Shown one piece after another: positions 35,541 to 44,169 of a DNA stretch of 64,000 nucleotides; positions within the stretch are counted from its first letter, which is position 1; every line of letters begins with the position of its first letter. Source of the DNA: Pseudomonas oryzihabitans NBRC 102199 (lineage in GTDB: Bacteria > Pseudomonadota > Gammaproteobacteria > Pseudomonadales > Pseudomonadaceae). The stretch lies in NCBI RefSeq assembly GCF_000730625.1, contig NZ_BBIT01000019.1, positions 124,001-188,000 on the forward strand. Reading direction: 5' to 3'. The position numbers were made by a program, and so were the translations under genes. The notes under the pieces are model-generated. The model ran no database searches, was not told where the DNA came from, and saw nothing but the letters and a program-made list of their open reading frames with translations.

Positions 35541-37996
35541 GACTGCTCTACTGGAGTCTGCACAGCCTGGCCAGCCATTGGCGGCGTCATCCGCTGCAAC
35601 TGGCCGGCCTCGTAGCCGGGCTATGGCTGGCGACCGCGCTGCTGATCGGGGTGCTGGCGCTCAATGCCCAGGCCCGCCAGAGCTATGCCCAGGCCAGCGC
35701 CTTCTTCGGTGCCGACCAGTCGAGTCTGGAAGCCCGTGACGGCAAACGCTTTCCCCAGGCGGTGTTCGTCGAATTGCGTCGTCAGGGCTGGCCGGTGTCG
35801 CCCGTCCTGCAGGGCCGCCTGACCCTGGCCGAGCGCGAGGGCGCCCTGCCGCTGCTGGGCATCGAGCCGGTCACCCTGCCCGGTGACCGGGGGGTGGCGG
35901 CCAGCGCTGCGCCCGAGGCCCTGTTCGACTTTCTCGGTCCGACTGGCACCACCTGGATCGCGCCGGAAACGCTGCGTGAATGGCGGCTCCAGGCCGGTGA
36001 GGTGCTGCACCGCGCCGATGGCCTGGCGCTACCACCGCTCCAGGCGCGCCCCGGCCTGGCGCCTGGCACCCTGGTCATGGACATCGGCCAGGCCCAGCGC
36101 CTGCTGGACGCACCGGACCAGCTTTCCCGGCTGATCCTGCCAAAGACCTTTCAGCGCGCCCTGCCCACCCTGGACGGGGTCGACCTGCAACGGGTGGAGA
36201 ACGACCAGGGCGCCGAACTGGACCGCCTGACCGACAGCTTCCACCTCAACCTGCTGGCGCTCGGCCTGCTGGCCTTCGCCGTCGGCCTGTTCATCGTGCA
36301 TGCCGCGACCGGTCTGGCGCTTGAGCAACGCCGCGCCCTGCTGCGCACCCTGCGCGCCTGTGGTCTGTCGGCCGCGACCCTGGTGCTGGCGCTGACCCTG
36401 GAACTGGCACTGATCGCCCTGGTGGCGGGCGCCCTGGGAGTTGCCAGCGGCTATCTGCTGGCGGCGCTGCTGCTGCCCGACGTGGCGGCCAGTCTGCGGG
36501 GACTCTATGGCGCCGAGATCGCCGGCAGCCTGACCCTAAGCCCGGCCTGGTGGCTGGCCGGCCTCGGCCTCAGCCTGGGCGGTGCCCTGCTGGCGGGTGC
36601 CGACGGCCTCTGGCGCGCCGCGCGGCTGCCGCTGCTGGCGCTGGCCCAGGGTGAGGCCTGGCGCGCCGCCCATGGCCGCTGGCTCAGGCGCCAGGCCCTG
36701 GGTGCCCTGCTGGTCGGCCTGGCGGCGCTGGGGCTGTGGCTGGGCGGCAACAGCCTGGCCAGCGGCCTGGCCCTGCTCGGTTGCCTGCTGCTGGCGGCGG
36801 CCCTGGCATTGCCGCCGCTGCTGAGCGCCCTGCTGGATCTGCTCCTCAAGCAGGCCCGGCGCCCGCTTTCACGCTGGTTCCTGGCGGACGCCCGCCAGCA
36901 GCTGCCCGGGCTGTCCCAGGCGCTGATGGCGCTGCTGCTGGCGCTGGCGGCCAATGTCGGCGCGGGCAGCATGACCGAGGGTTTTCGCCGCACCTTCGAT
37001 GGCTGGCTCGACCAGCGCCTGGCCGCCGAACTCTATCTGCGCCCGCAGGATGCTACCCAGGCCGCGGCCCTGCTCGCCTGGCTACCCCAGCAATCCAGCG
37101 TCCGCGCGGTGCTCCCGGTGTACGAACTAGAGACCAGGATTGAAGGCCAGCCGTCCACCCTGAGCGGGGTGCTGGACGCTGACCTCTATCGCCAGCACTG
37201 GCCGCTGCTCGATGCCGGTGGCGACGCCTGGACGCCCTTCTTCGCGGGAGAGGGCGTGATGCTCAGCGAGCAACTGGCGCGCCGCCTCGGGGTGGCCAAA
37301 GGGCAGCGGGTGGAGCTGCAGGGCAGCCAGGGGCGCTGGTCCGCGCCGGTGCTCGCCACCTATGCCGACTATGGCAATCCGCGTGGCCACCTGCTGCTGG
37401 CCCAGGCGCGCCTGCGGGCGCTATGGCCGGATGCCGCCCTGGTGCGCATCGTCATCCGCATGGCGCCGGCGCAGGTAGAGGCCCTGCGCGGCGAGCTGCA
37501 GCAGCGCTTCGGGCTGGACGCCAGTCATTCCATCGACCAGGGGCAGTTGCGGCGCTATGCCGACCAGGTCTTCGAGCGCACCTTCAGCGCCACCGCCGCG
37601 CTTAACGCCCTGACCCTGGCGGTGGCCGGTCTCGCCCTGTTCATCGCCCTGCTCGGCCAGGCACAGCGGCGTCTCGGTCAGCTCGCGCCGCTCTGGGCGC
37701 TGGGCATCGAACGACCGCGGCTGATCCTGCTGAGCCTGGGCCAGTTGCTGGGGCTCGCCCTCCTCACCCTGGCCCTGGCCATGCCGCTGGGTATCCTGCT
37801 GGCCTGGTGCCTGGTGGCGGTGGTGAACGTCCAGGCCTTTGGCTGGCGACTGCCGCTGCAGGTCTTTCCAGGTCAGTTGCTGGCGCTTTCCGCCATTGCC
37901 CTGCTGGCTACCCTGGTGGCGGCCGCCTGGCCGCTGCTGCGGCTGCAACGCAGTCAACCGCTGGATCTGCTGCGAGAACTCGGCAATGAACGCTAG
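35537..37996 (+). CDS. FtsX-like ABC transporter permease
   Basis: 819 residues: an N-terminal membrane helix, a large periplasmic domain (~45-230), FtsX core helices around 240-350, further membrane segments, a second periplasmic domain (~480-680) and three final helices (last part LLRLQRSQPLDLLRELG). The duplicated FtsX layout matches AttF/YbbP-type permeases. It partners with the ATPase before it and the lipoprotein after it (11-base overlap). The transported cargo is unknown. Confidence 0.88.
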   Translation: MRLLYWSLHSLASHWRRHPLQLAGLVAGLWLATALLIGVLALNAQARQSYAQASAFFGADQSSLEARDGKRFPQAVFVELRRQGWPVSPVLQGRLTLAEREGALPLLGIEPVTLPGDRGVAASAAPEALFDFLGPTGTTWIAPETLREWRLQAGEVLHRADGLALPPLQARPGLAPGTLVMDIGQAQRLLDAPDQLSRLILPKTFQRALPTLDGVDLQRVENDQGAELDRLTDSFHLNLLALGLLAFAVGLFIVHAATGLALEQRRALLRTLRACGLSAATLVLALTLELALIALVAGALGVASGYLLAALLLPDVAASLRGLYGAEIAGSLTLSPAWWLAGLGLSLGGALLAGADGLWRAARLPLLALAQGEAWRAAHGRWLRRQALGALLVGLAALGLWLGGNSLASGLALLGCLLLAAALALPPLLSALLDLLLKQARRPLSRWFLADARQQLPGLSQALMALLLALAANVGAGSMTEGFRRTFDGWLDQRLAAELYLRPQDATQAAALLAWLPQQSSVRAVLPVYELETRIEGQPSTLSGVLDADLYRQHWPLLDAGGDAWTPFFAGEGVMLSEQLARRLGVAKGQRVELQGSQGRWSAPVLATYADYGNPRGHLLLAQARLRALWPDAALVRIVIRMAPAQVEALRGELQQRFGLDASHSIDQGQLRRYADQVFERTFSATAALNALTLAVAGLALFIALLGQAQRRLGQLAPLWALGIERPRLILLSLGQLLGLALLTLALAMPLGILLAWCLVAVVNVQAFGWRLPLQVFPGQLLALSAIALLATLVAAAWPLLRLQRSQPLDLLRELGNER

Positions 37997-39038
37997 GGCC
38001 CTGCTGGTCGCACTCCTGCTGCTTACCGGTTGCGACCAGCAACCGGCTTCCGAAGGCTTCGCCGGCCTTGGCCAGGGCAGCGAGAATTTCGCCCCCGTCG
38101 TGCCCGGCAAGGTCTTCAGCTTTCCCGCCGATCACGGTGCTCATCCGGATTTCCGCATCGAATGGTGGTACGTCACCGCCAATCTCAGCGATGCCGAGGG
38201 TCATCACTACGGCGTGCAGTGGACGCTGTTCCGCAATGCCCTGCGGCCCGGCGCCGACCAGCCTGGCTGGAGCAATGGCAACCTCTGGCTGGGCCACGCC
38301 GGCCTCACCACCGAGACCCGCCAGTTCTCTGCCCAGACCCAGGGTCGCGGCGGCGTCGGCCAGGCCGGCGTGACGGCCGCGCCCTTCGCCGCCTGGATCG
38401 ACGACTGGCGCCTCGCGGGCGACCTGGCCGGTCGGGCGCAGGTCCAGGCACGAGGCCCGGGCTTCGCCTATCGGCTGGAGCTCGCCGCTACCGGACCGCT
38501 GGTGCTCCAGGGCGAACGCGGGGTCAGCCGCAAGTCCGCCAGCGGCCAGGCGTCCTACTACTACAGCCAGCCCTTCTTCCAGGCCCAGGGCGAATTGGAG
38601 ATCGAAGGACGGCGCGTGCCGGTCAAGGGCCTGGCCTGGCTAGATCGCGAATGGAGCAGCCAGCACCTGGCCGCCGACCAACTGGGCTGGGACTGGTTTT
38701 CCCTGCACCTGGACGACGGTCGCCAGTTGATGCTCTATCGCCTGCGCCAGGCCGACGGCCAGCATTATCTGTTCGGCAATTTGATCGCTGCCGATGGCCA
38801 CAACCAGCCGCTGCATCCCGGCGATATCCGCTTGGCGCCAGAGTCCACCCACAGGGTCGCCGGCCGCGAGGTGCCGGTACGCTGGTCCATCACCCTACCG
38901 GGGCAGCAGCTCGATCTGCATATCGCGGCAGTCAACCCCGATGCCTGGATGGCCCTGGGCACGCCCTACTGGGAAGGTCCGGTCAGGGTGGAGGGCAGCG
39001 CCAGGGGGATGGGCTACCTGGAAATGACGGGGTACTGA
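37986..39038 (+). CDS. AttH/CrtC-like lipocalin-domain lipoprotein
   Basis: 350 residues with a lipobox (LLLLTGC, Cys ~17). Family landmarks: HPDFRIEWWYVTANL (~54-68), GLAWLDREWSSQ and LGWDWFSLHLDDGRQLMLY. The fold is the two-domain lipocalin of the CrtC/AttH group. The ABC ATPase-FtsX permease-AttH order recalls the att cluster of Agrobacterium (established for AttE-H). Probably an envelope protein working with the exporter; enzymatic activity unproven. It starts inside the permease gene. Confidence 0.85.
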   Translation: MNARALLVALLLLTGCDQQPASEGFAGLGQGSENFAPVVPGKVFSFPADHGAHPDFRIEWWYVTANLSDAEGHHYGVQWTLFRNALRPGADQPGWSNGNLWLGHAGLTTETRQFSAQTQGRGGVGQAGVTAAPFAAWIDDWRLAGDLAGRAQVQARGPGFAYRLELAATGPLVLQGERGVSRKSASGQASYYYSQPFFQAQGELEIEGRRVPVKGLAWLDREWSSQHLAADQLGWDWFSLHLDDGRQLMLYRLRQADGQHYLFGNLIAADGHNQPLHPGDIRLAPESTHRVAGREVPVRWSITLPGQQLDLHIAAVNPDAWMALGTPYWEGPVRVEGSARGMGYLEMTGY

Positions 39039-39163
39039 CAAGAGCGGAGAGACACCTCCCGGACGCATCTCACTCCGGAACTCCCGGCCCCGCTCCCGCC
39101 TCGAATCCTTACCTACTCCTGCCGCTGCGCAGGGCTCGTTAGCGTGATAACCGAGGTGTGTCG

Positions 39164-39475
39164 ATGAATGTCAAAGAGCTGAATCAGCAGGTCAAGGCCG
39201 GCGCGGTCAAGGAAGTCAATCTGGTGTCCATGGAAGGCGGCTCCTACGTCATCCATGCGCTGGTGGAAGGCACCTCGGTCCCGGTCGCCGATGACAAGGG
39301 CGCCACCCTGCACGTGGCCTCGGTGGAAGAAGCCCGGCGCATCCTCGATGACGTCAAGGACGTGCGCCTGTTCATCGCCCAGCCGGCGGTCTATGAAGAG
39401 ATGGTCGGCCAGCCGGTGAGCCAGACCGATTCGCGCGAAGAGATTCCGCTGCGCTCGACGATCGACAACCGCTGA
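39164..39475 (+). CDS. DUF6482-like conserved hypothetical protein
   Basis: 103 residues, soluble, alpha/beta (NVKELNQQVKAGAVKEVNLVSMEGGSY style; I quote only part: KEVNLVSMEGGSYVIHAL). The start ATG 39164 has GAGG 5 bases upstream. It resembles a small Pseudomonas family I know only as a domain of unknown function. Stand-alone gene. A G+C-rich hairpin (TGTCGCCG/CGGCGACA, 39490-39513) without T tract follows. Confidence 0.65.
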   Translation: MNVKELNQQVKAGAVKEVNLVSMEGGSYVIHALVEGTSVPVADDKGATLHVASVEEARRILDDVKDVRLFIAQPAVYEEMVGQPVSQTDSREEIPLRSTIDNR

Positions 39476-39632
39476 TCCGCCTTGCCCCCTGTCGCCGGCA
39501 GCCGGCGGCGACACCTCCGTGCCCCGGACGCCTCGCGCAGGCGTCACCCTCGAGCGATAGGTCGCCACGGCGCAACCACCCGGGATTGAATATTATATTA
39601 TAACATCCACTTATCAGCCCGAGGATTCCGTC
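39476..39632. promoter_or_regulatory. A+T-rich promoter pocket before the SnoaL-like gene
   Basis: Around 39583-39604 the sequence TTGAATATTATATTATAAC is strikingly A+T-rich in a G+C-rich region and contains several possible -10 hexamers (TATTAT, TATAAC). It is the likely promoter of the gene at 39633. Confidence 0.5.
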
Positions 39633-40052
39633 ATGTCGATCGCCGCTCCTGCCCGCTCCAACGAAGAGATCGCCTGCCTGGCCGGAGCCAAGGCCGCGCT
39701 GTACACCTGGGCCGCGACCGTTGCCACCCGCGACGTGGAGGCCATCCTGGCGCTCTATGCCGCGGACGCCATCCTGGTGCCCACGCTTTCCAACGAGGTA
39801 CGCGACAACGAGGAAAGCCGCCGCGAGTACTTCCGCAACTTCCTCGCCAACGACGGGCTGGTGTGCGATGTGCAGATCTTCAAGAAGAGGGTCAGCAGCA
39901 AGCTCGGCACCGTGGTGGTCGGCGGGCTCTATGTCTTCCACTATCGGGAAGGCGAGCAGGCCATCAGCGTGCCCGCGCGCTTCCTATTCACCTTCGAGCA
40001 GATCGACGGCCGCTGGCTGATCACCGGCCACCACTCCTCCCGAGAAGCCTGA
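39633..40052 (+). CDS. SnoaL/NTF2-like family protein (DUF4440/SgcJ type)
   Basis: 139 residues of the cone-shaped NTF2-like fold: TWAATVATRDVEAILALYA at the N-terminal helix, then strands ending RFLFTFEQIDGRWLITGHH. In this family such small proteins are often unassigned enzymes or binding proteins. A GAGGATT-type ribosome site precedes the ATG. Stand-alone transcription from the A+T-rich pocket upstream is likely. Confidence 0.82.
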   Translation: MSIAAPARSNEEIACLAGAKAALYTWAATVATRDVEAILALYAADAILVPTLSNEVRDNEESRREYFRNFLANDGLVCDVQIFKKRVSSKLGTVVVGGLYVFHYREGEQAISVPARFLFTFEQIDGRWLITGHHSSREA

Positions 40053-40195
40053 GCTAGAGCGGTTGCATTTTGTAAAACTGCAATCCTTGCCGAATGTGCG
40101 CGAGTTCGAAATCCTGTCCTGGTGACCCGGGCCCCTCTGACGGCGTGTGCCGCCATGTCGAGTCATAGTCTTGAAACTTGACTAAGGAGGGGCTC

Positions 40196-41221
40196 ATGAA
40201 CGCCCTGCATGCATTCTTCTTCGCCGACTTCCTCGGCACCGCCACCTGGATGTGGCTCACCTTCTTCGCCGTCGTCATCGCCCTGCTGGCCTTCGACCTG
40301 GGTGTGCTCCACAAGGAGAACAAACCCATCGAGGTCAAGGAGAGCCTGCTGCTGTCCGCCGGCTACATCAGTGCGGGTCTGCTGTTCGCCCTCTTCGTCT
40401 GGCAGCTCAAGGGCGCCGACGCCAGTCTCGACTACGTCACCGGCTTCCTCATCGAAAAGTCGCTGTCCATGGACAACGTCTTCCTGATGGCGGTGATCTT
40501 CGGCTTCTTCGCCATCCCACGCGAGTACCAGCACCGGGTACTGTTCTGGGGCATCCTCGGGGTGATCGTGCTGCGCGCCATCATGATCGGCCTGGGCGCG
40601 GCCCTCATCCACCAGTTCGACTGGATCCTCTATCTCTTCGGCGCCTTCCTGGTGATCACCGGGGTCAAGATGCTGTTCGCCAAGGTGGATGAAGAGCCCA
40701 ACCTCGACGACAACGTCTTCATCAAATTCCTGCGCAAGAAAATGCGGGTGACCGATGAGCTGCATGGCGATCATTTCTTCGTGCGCCAGCCCGATGCCAG
40801 TGGCAAGGCGGTGCTCTGGGCGACCCCGATGTTCCTGGCGCTGATCGTGATCGAGTGCGCCGACCTGGTGTTCGCGGTGGACAGCGTGCCGGCGATCTTC
40901 GCCATCACCCAGGACCCCTTCATCGTCTATACCTCCAACGTCTTCGCCATCCTGGGCCTGCGCGCGCTGTACTTCGCCCTGGCGGCGATGATTCATCGCT
41001 TCGCCTACCTCAAGTACGCCCTGGCGCTGGTGCTGGTGTTCATCGGCTGCAAGATCTTCCTGGTGGGCATCATCGGCAAGATTCCGCCGGCGATCTCCCT
41101 GAGCGTGACCCTGGGCCTGCTGGCCGGTGGCGTGCTGGTCTCGCTGTACAAGACCCGCGGCGAAGCCAAGCACAGCGCCGCCGGTCATGAGCCGCGCGAT
41201 TCGCTGAAGCGGCCTTCGTGA
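40196..41221 (+). CDS. TerC/Alx family integral membrane protein
   Basis: 341 residues, about nine membrane segments. Family motifs with intramembrane acids: SLSMDNVFLMAVIFG (~80-94) and ECADLVFAVDSVPAIFAIT (~217-235). Alx/TerC proteins export manganese or protect against tellurite and metal stress. AAGGAGG lies before ATG 40196, stronger support than an in-frame TTG 18 bases earlier. I looked for a yybP-ykoY-type manganese riboswitch in 40053-40195 and saw no clear core. A small lipoprotein gene follows within 10 bases. Confidence 0.92.
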   Translation: MNALHAFFFADFLGTATWMWLTFFAVVIALLAFDLGVLHKENKPIEVKESLLLSAGYISAGLLFALFVWQLKGADASLDYVTGFLIEKSLSMDNVFLMAVIFGFFAIPREYQHRVLFWGILGVIVLRAIMIGLGAALIHQFDWILYLFGAFLVITGVKMLFAKVDEEPNLDDNVFIKFLRKKMRVTDELHGDHFFVRQPDASGKAVLWATPMFLALIVIECADLVFAVDSVPAIFAITQDPFIVYTSNVFAILGLRALYFALAAMIHRFAYLKYALALVLVFIGCKIFLVGIIGKIPPAISLSVTLGLLAGGVLVSLYKTRGEAKHSAAGHEPRDSLKRPS

Positions 41222-41231
41222 CAAGGAGCGG

Positions 41232-41525
41232 ATGATCATGAGCACCAAAGCCATCCTCGGACTCGCCGGCATCCTCCTGCTGCTCGGCCTCGGCGGCTGC
41301 GACAGCGCCGAGAAGGCGGCGGACAGCTTCGCCACCAAGGTGGAAGAAGCCGCCCGCGAACAAGCCCGGGAAACCCTGGGCGGAACCCTCGACGAGCTGA
41401 ACAGGAAGGTCGACGAGGCCCAGCAGCAGAGCCGCGCCTGGCTGGATCAGCACCGGCCGAAGCAGGAAAAGGAAGAAGCCGCACCGCCCAGGGCCAACCG
41501 GCCGGTGGAAGGGGTGGAGACCTGA
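41232..41525 (+). CDS. Small lipoprotein, hypothetical
   Basis: 97 residues. The lipobox LGLGGC gives Cys ~23. The mature part is a long charged helix with coiled-coil character (KVEEAAREQARETLGGTLDE) and a disordered proline-rich tail. The start may be 41232 or the ATG six bases later; AAGGAG is close to both. Probably co-transcribed with the TerC gene. Function unknown. Confidence 0.72.
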   Translation: MIMSTKAILGLAGILLLLGLGGCDSAEKAADSFATKVEEAAREQARETLGGTLDELNRKVDEAQQQSRAWLDQHRPKQEKEEAAPPRANRPVEGVET

Positions 41526-41580
41526 GAGAGGGATTGCCCTGGCGGCAATCCTGAAATCACGGCAGACCTCATCGTCCCTT

Positions 41581-41618
41581 GATCGCGGCTATGGCGGTCC
41601 GCCGATGCGGCCGCTCCG
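41581..41618 (-). repeat. REP-like element (expanded form)
   Basis: Reads GATCGCGGC...GCGGCCGCTCC, the minus-strand form of the same family as 27312-27352, with the extra GGCGGTCCGCC-type centre. Forms a pair with 41687-41712. Confidence 0.7.
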
Positions 41619-41686
41619 ACGGCCAACCTGAATGGTTGGAGCACTGTCCTAATGGCACAAAATGGTCGACGCCCTGAAGCGAGATC

Positions 41687-41712
41687 GGTAGGAGCGGCCC
41701 ACGGCCGCGATC
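41687..41712 (+). repeat. REP element
   Basis: GGTAGGAGCGGCC...GGCCGCGATC, one or two changes from the copy at 27256-27281. Inverted relative to 41581-41618, so the two may act as a REPIN. Confidence 0.8.
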
Positions 41713-41941
41713 ATCATCAACGGCGTCTCATGGCGTCGTAGCGTGGAAAACGGCGTAGCCTTTTCCACTGGGGCTTAGTGGAAGGACACCCTCACCCCAA
41801 CCCTCTGCCGAGAGGAGAGAAGCTATCCGAGCGGGCATTCATCTCCACTGGCACCGGCAAGCCTGCGATCCGCCATCATTGCCCAGTCCATGGGAGCGGA
41901 CCAAGGCCACGACGGAGATAGGACGTTACCTCTGCCCTACG

Positions 41942-42415
41942 CTAATACACCGCCAGGATCTCCTGCCGGTGCACCTTGCCTTCCACGGTCACCGCCACCT
42001 CGTCGCCCTCCTCCCGCCCGAGCAATGCCTGACCGAGGGGCGCGCGCGGGGAGATCACCAGCACCTCCTGGCCGTCCAGCCTGACCTTGAGTCCCGCCGC
42101 ATCCGGGCCGAGGAACAGCCAGCGGCTGGCCGTGGCGGTAGTGAGTTCGATCAGGGCGCCGACGCGGACACCGTCGCTCATGGTCATGGGAGTCAGCGCG
42201 CGGTAGGCGGCCAGGGCCAGCTCGATCTCGTGCAGACGGCGGCGTTGGCCATCGGCCAGGTAGGCCGCTTCCAGACCGCGGGTGTCGTACTTGTTCTCGG
42301 CCTTGCTTTCGCTGTGGGTGGCCGCCTCGTGGCTGGCCGCCAGTTGCTGGCTGATGACCTCGCGGTCGGCTTCCAGCGCCTGGAGAATGAGGGTGAGCAG
42401 TCGAGCTTTGTCCAT
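41942..42415 (-). CDS. GreA/GreB-family transcription-factor-like protein
   Basis: 157 residues. An N-terminal helical hairpin (~1-75) contains ESKAENKYDTRGLEAAYLA, whose acidic turn could reach the RNA polymerase secondary channel. The C-terminal FKBP-like Gre domain (~80-157) has PLGQALLGREEGDEV, the usual Gre end motif. The hairpin differs from true GreA (GDLKENAEYH), so cleavage stimulation is uncertain; it may be a Gre-factor homologue with another effect on polymerase. Divergent from the DUF1206 gene. Confidence 0.72.
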   Translation of the reverse strand: MDKARLLTLILQALEADREVISQQLAASHEAATHSESKAENKYDTRGLEAAYLADGQRRRLHEIELALAAYRALTPMTMSDGVRVGALIELTTATASRWLFLGPDAAGLKVRLDGQEVLVISPRAPLGQALLGREEGDEVAVTVEGKVHRQEILAVY

Positions 42416-42556
42416 GAAACTGTCGCCGAGGCAAAGGGTGCGAGCCTAAGGCCTAACGCCGCGTCTCGCCAGCTCCCCCGGTGCGCCTGTCCGCCCGCCA
42501 GAACCCGTCCGCGGGCCGCCGGTCAGTACAAGGCAGGATGTAACAGGACATAACAG

Positions 42557-43390
42557 ATGCGCACCCGTACCGGACTCACTCTCCTGGCCCGCGGCGGCTA
42601 TGCCGCCCGCGGTCTCGTCTATCTCATCATCGGCGTGCTGGCGCTGCTGGCTGCACGCGGGTCCGGCCAGCCGGCGGACAGCCATGACAGCCTGGAAGCC
42701 CTGCTCGCCCAGCCCTTCGGCCACTTCCTGGTCGGCCTGGTGGTGGTCGGCCTAGTCGCCTTCGCGGCCTGGCGCATCCTCCAGGCCATCCGCGATGTGG
42801 ATGACCATGGCAGCAAGCCCAAGGGCCTGGTGATCCGCGCCGGCCTGCTGGTGGGTGGCATCACCTATGGTGCCCTGGCCTTCTTCGCCCTGGGCCTGCT
42901 GGTCAGTGGTCTGCGCCAGGGCGGTGGCTCGGGTGGGGAAACCAACGATCTACTGCAGACGCTCCTCGGTTGGCGCTATTCCAACCTGCTGGTGTACGTC
43001 GCCGCGCTGATTCCGCTGGGCGTGGGCCTCGCCCATTTCGTGAAGGGCTGGAAGGCCAGCTTCGAGCGTTATCTCGAAGCCAGTCCGGAGCAGCTGCGAC
43101 TGATCCGGCCCATCGGCCGCTTCGGCCTGATCGCCCGGGGCGTGGCCTTCGTCGAGATCGCCGTCCTGCTGGTGGTCAGCGGCTCGCGCTATCAGGCGCT
43201 GCATCCGCCGGGCATGAAGGACGCCCTGAACGGCCTGCAGAATCTGCCCTTTGGCGGACTGGTGCTGTCCGTGGTCGGCCTCGGCCTGATCGCCTTCGCC
43301 TGCTACAGCTTCGCGGAAGCCTGGTGGCGGCGCATCGAGATGGACCTGCCGGACGTGGGCGGCTCGCTGCGCCAGGTATTGCCGCGTTAG
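42557..43390 (+). CDS. DUF1206 domain membrane protein
   Basis: 277 residues with six membrane segments built from three two-helix repeats, each starting with a related pattern: ARGGYAARGLVYLIIGVLAL (~11-30), IRAGLLVGGITYGALAFFAL and GRFGLIARGVAFVEIAVLLV. This internal threefold repeat is the DUF1206 hallmark. Function unknown. The stop overlaps the stop region of the convergent Mut7-C gene by 4 bases. Confidence 0.88.
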   Translation: MRTRTGLTLLARGGYAARGLVYLIIGVLALLAARGSGQPADSHDSLEALLAQPFGHFLVGLVVVGLVAFAAWRILQAIRDVDDHGSKPKGLVIRAGLLVGGITYGALAFFALGLLVSGLRQGGGSGGETNDLLQTLLGWRYSNLLVYVAALIPLGVGLAHFVKGWKASFERYLEASPEQLRLIRPIGRFGLIARGVAFVEIAVLLVVSGSRYQALHPPGMKDALNGLQNLPFGGLVLSVVGLGLIAFACYSFAEAWWRRIEMDLPDVGGSLRQVLPR

Positions 43391-44112
43391 ACCAGCGCCA
43401 GCCGCTCGCGCATGGCGCGCCAGTGGCTGCCTTCCCAGAACAGCTTGTCGCAGTGCGGACAGTGCAGGAAATGCCAGTGGCGTTCCCGCACGCGCGGAGG
43501 CAGGCGGTCGGCGACCTCCGCCAGGCTGACCGCCTGCAGACTCGAGTTGCAGGCCAGACAGCGCGAAAAGGGCAACGCCCAGGGACGCAGACCCAGGCGC
43601 TGGTAGAGCTCCTGCAGCTGCGCCTCCGGACGCAGGGCATGCACATAGCAGCCATGCAGCACCTGCCGTCGCTTGAGCAATTCACGATCCCGGGTGAGCA
43701 GGATACGTTCCTCGCGCCGGGCGAGATCGGCCAGGGCCGGATCGGCATAGGCGTTGTCGTACAGGGTATCGAAGCCCGCCATGCGCAGACGCCGCGCCAG
43801 CGCGCCGAGGTGTGCATCGGCGACGAAGCGCGGACGCCCTGCCCCTGGATGACCAAGCGCGGATTCGCCTGAGCTCTCGGCCTGCGCCGGATGAACGATG
43901 ACCTCATCGCCGTCGTCCAGTCGCTGCGTCAGCGCAGCCGCCTCGCCGTTGATCAGCAGCAGACCCACCTCGGTATGGGGCACACCGAGGGCTTCGATCT
44001 GATGCTTGACGCTCGCCACCGCGGCGCATTCGACCCGGATCACCCGGCCGCGACGGGTCGGGGCCAGAAAGCGTTCGAGGGCGCCGTGGAAGCGAAAGCT
44101 GGCCTGGGTCAT
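43387..44112 (-). CDS. Mut7-C RNase-domain protein with N-terminal ubiquitin-like domain
   Basis: 241 residues. Residues ~1-80 form a ThiS/MoaD-like beta-grasp domain (LLLINGEAAALTQRLDDGDEVIV). Residues ~92-241 form the Mut7-C PIN-like nuclease region: acidic sites in FVADAHLG and LTRDRELL, and a zinc ribbon CLACN ... CPHC. The fusion fits the known Mut7-C_ub/Mut7-C arrangement, predicted to act on RNA; not experimentally settled to my knowledge. It is the next gene after hrpA on the same strand, 57 bases on. Confidence 0.85.
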   Translation of the reverse strand: MTQASFRFHGALERFLAPTRRGRVIRVECAAVASVKHQIEALGVPHTEVGLLLINGEAAALTQRLDDGDEVIVHPAQAESSGESALGHPGAGRPRFVADAHLGALARRLRMAGFDTLYDNAYADPALADLARREERILLTRDRELLKRRQVLHGCYVHALRPEAQLQELYQRLGLRPWALPFSRCLACNSSLQAVSLAEVADRLPPRVRERHWHFLHCPHCDKLFWEGSHWRAMRERLALV

Positions 44113-44169
44113 GGCCTCACTATGCCAGCGGCCGACCCGGGCCTGGGAGGGTTCCGATGGATGACCGCG

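Larger units (their letters stand above)
41526..41941. other. Gene-free stretch with REP elements
   Basis: About 415 bases without a supported gene. It contains two REP-like palindromes in inverted order (41581-41618 and 41687-41712). An inexact repeat of TTTTCCAC/GTGGAA (around 41734-41795) and a run like CCCTCACCCCAACCCTCTGCC (41789-41810, part) resemble intergenic repeats of pseudomonads. Short frames here lack ribosome sites. Confidence 0.6.

Noticed and set aside
40053-40195. Manganese (yybP-ykoY) riboswitch before the TerC gene
   Set aside because: Expected from family knowledge, but I could not find the conserved core; a covariance-model search would settle it.
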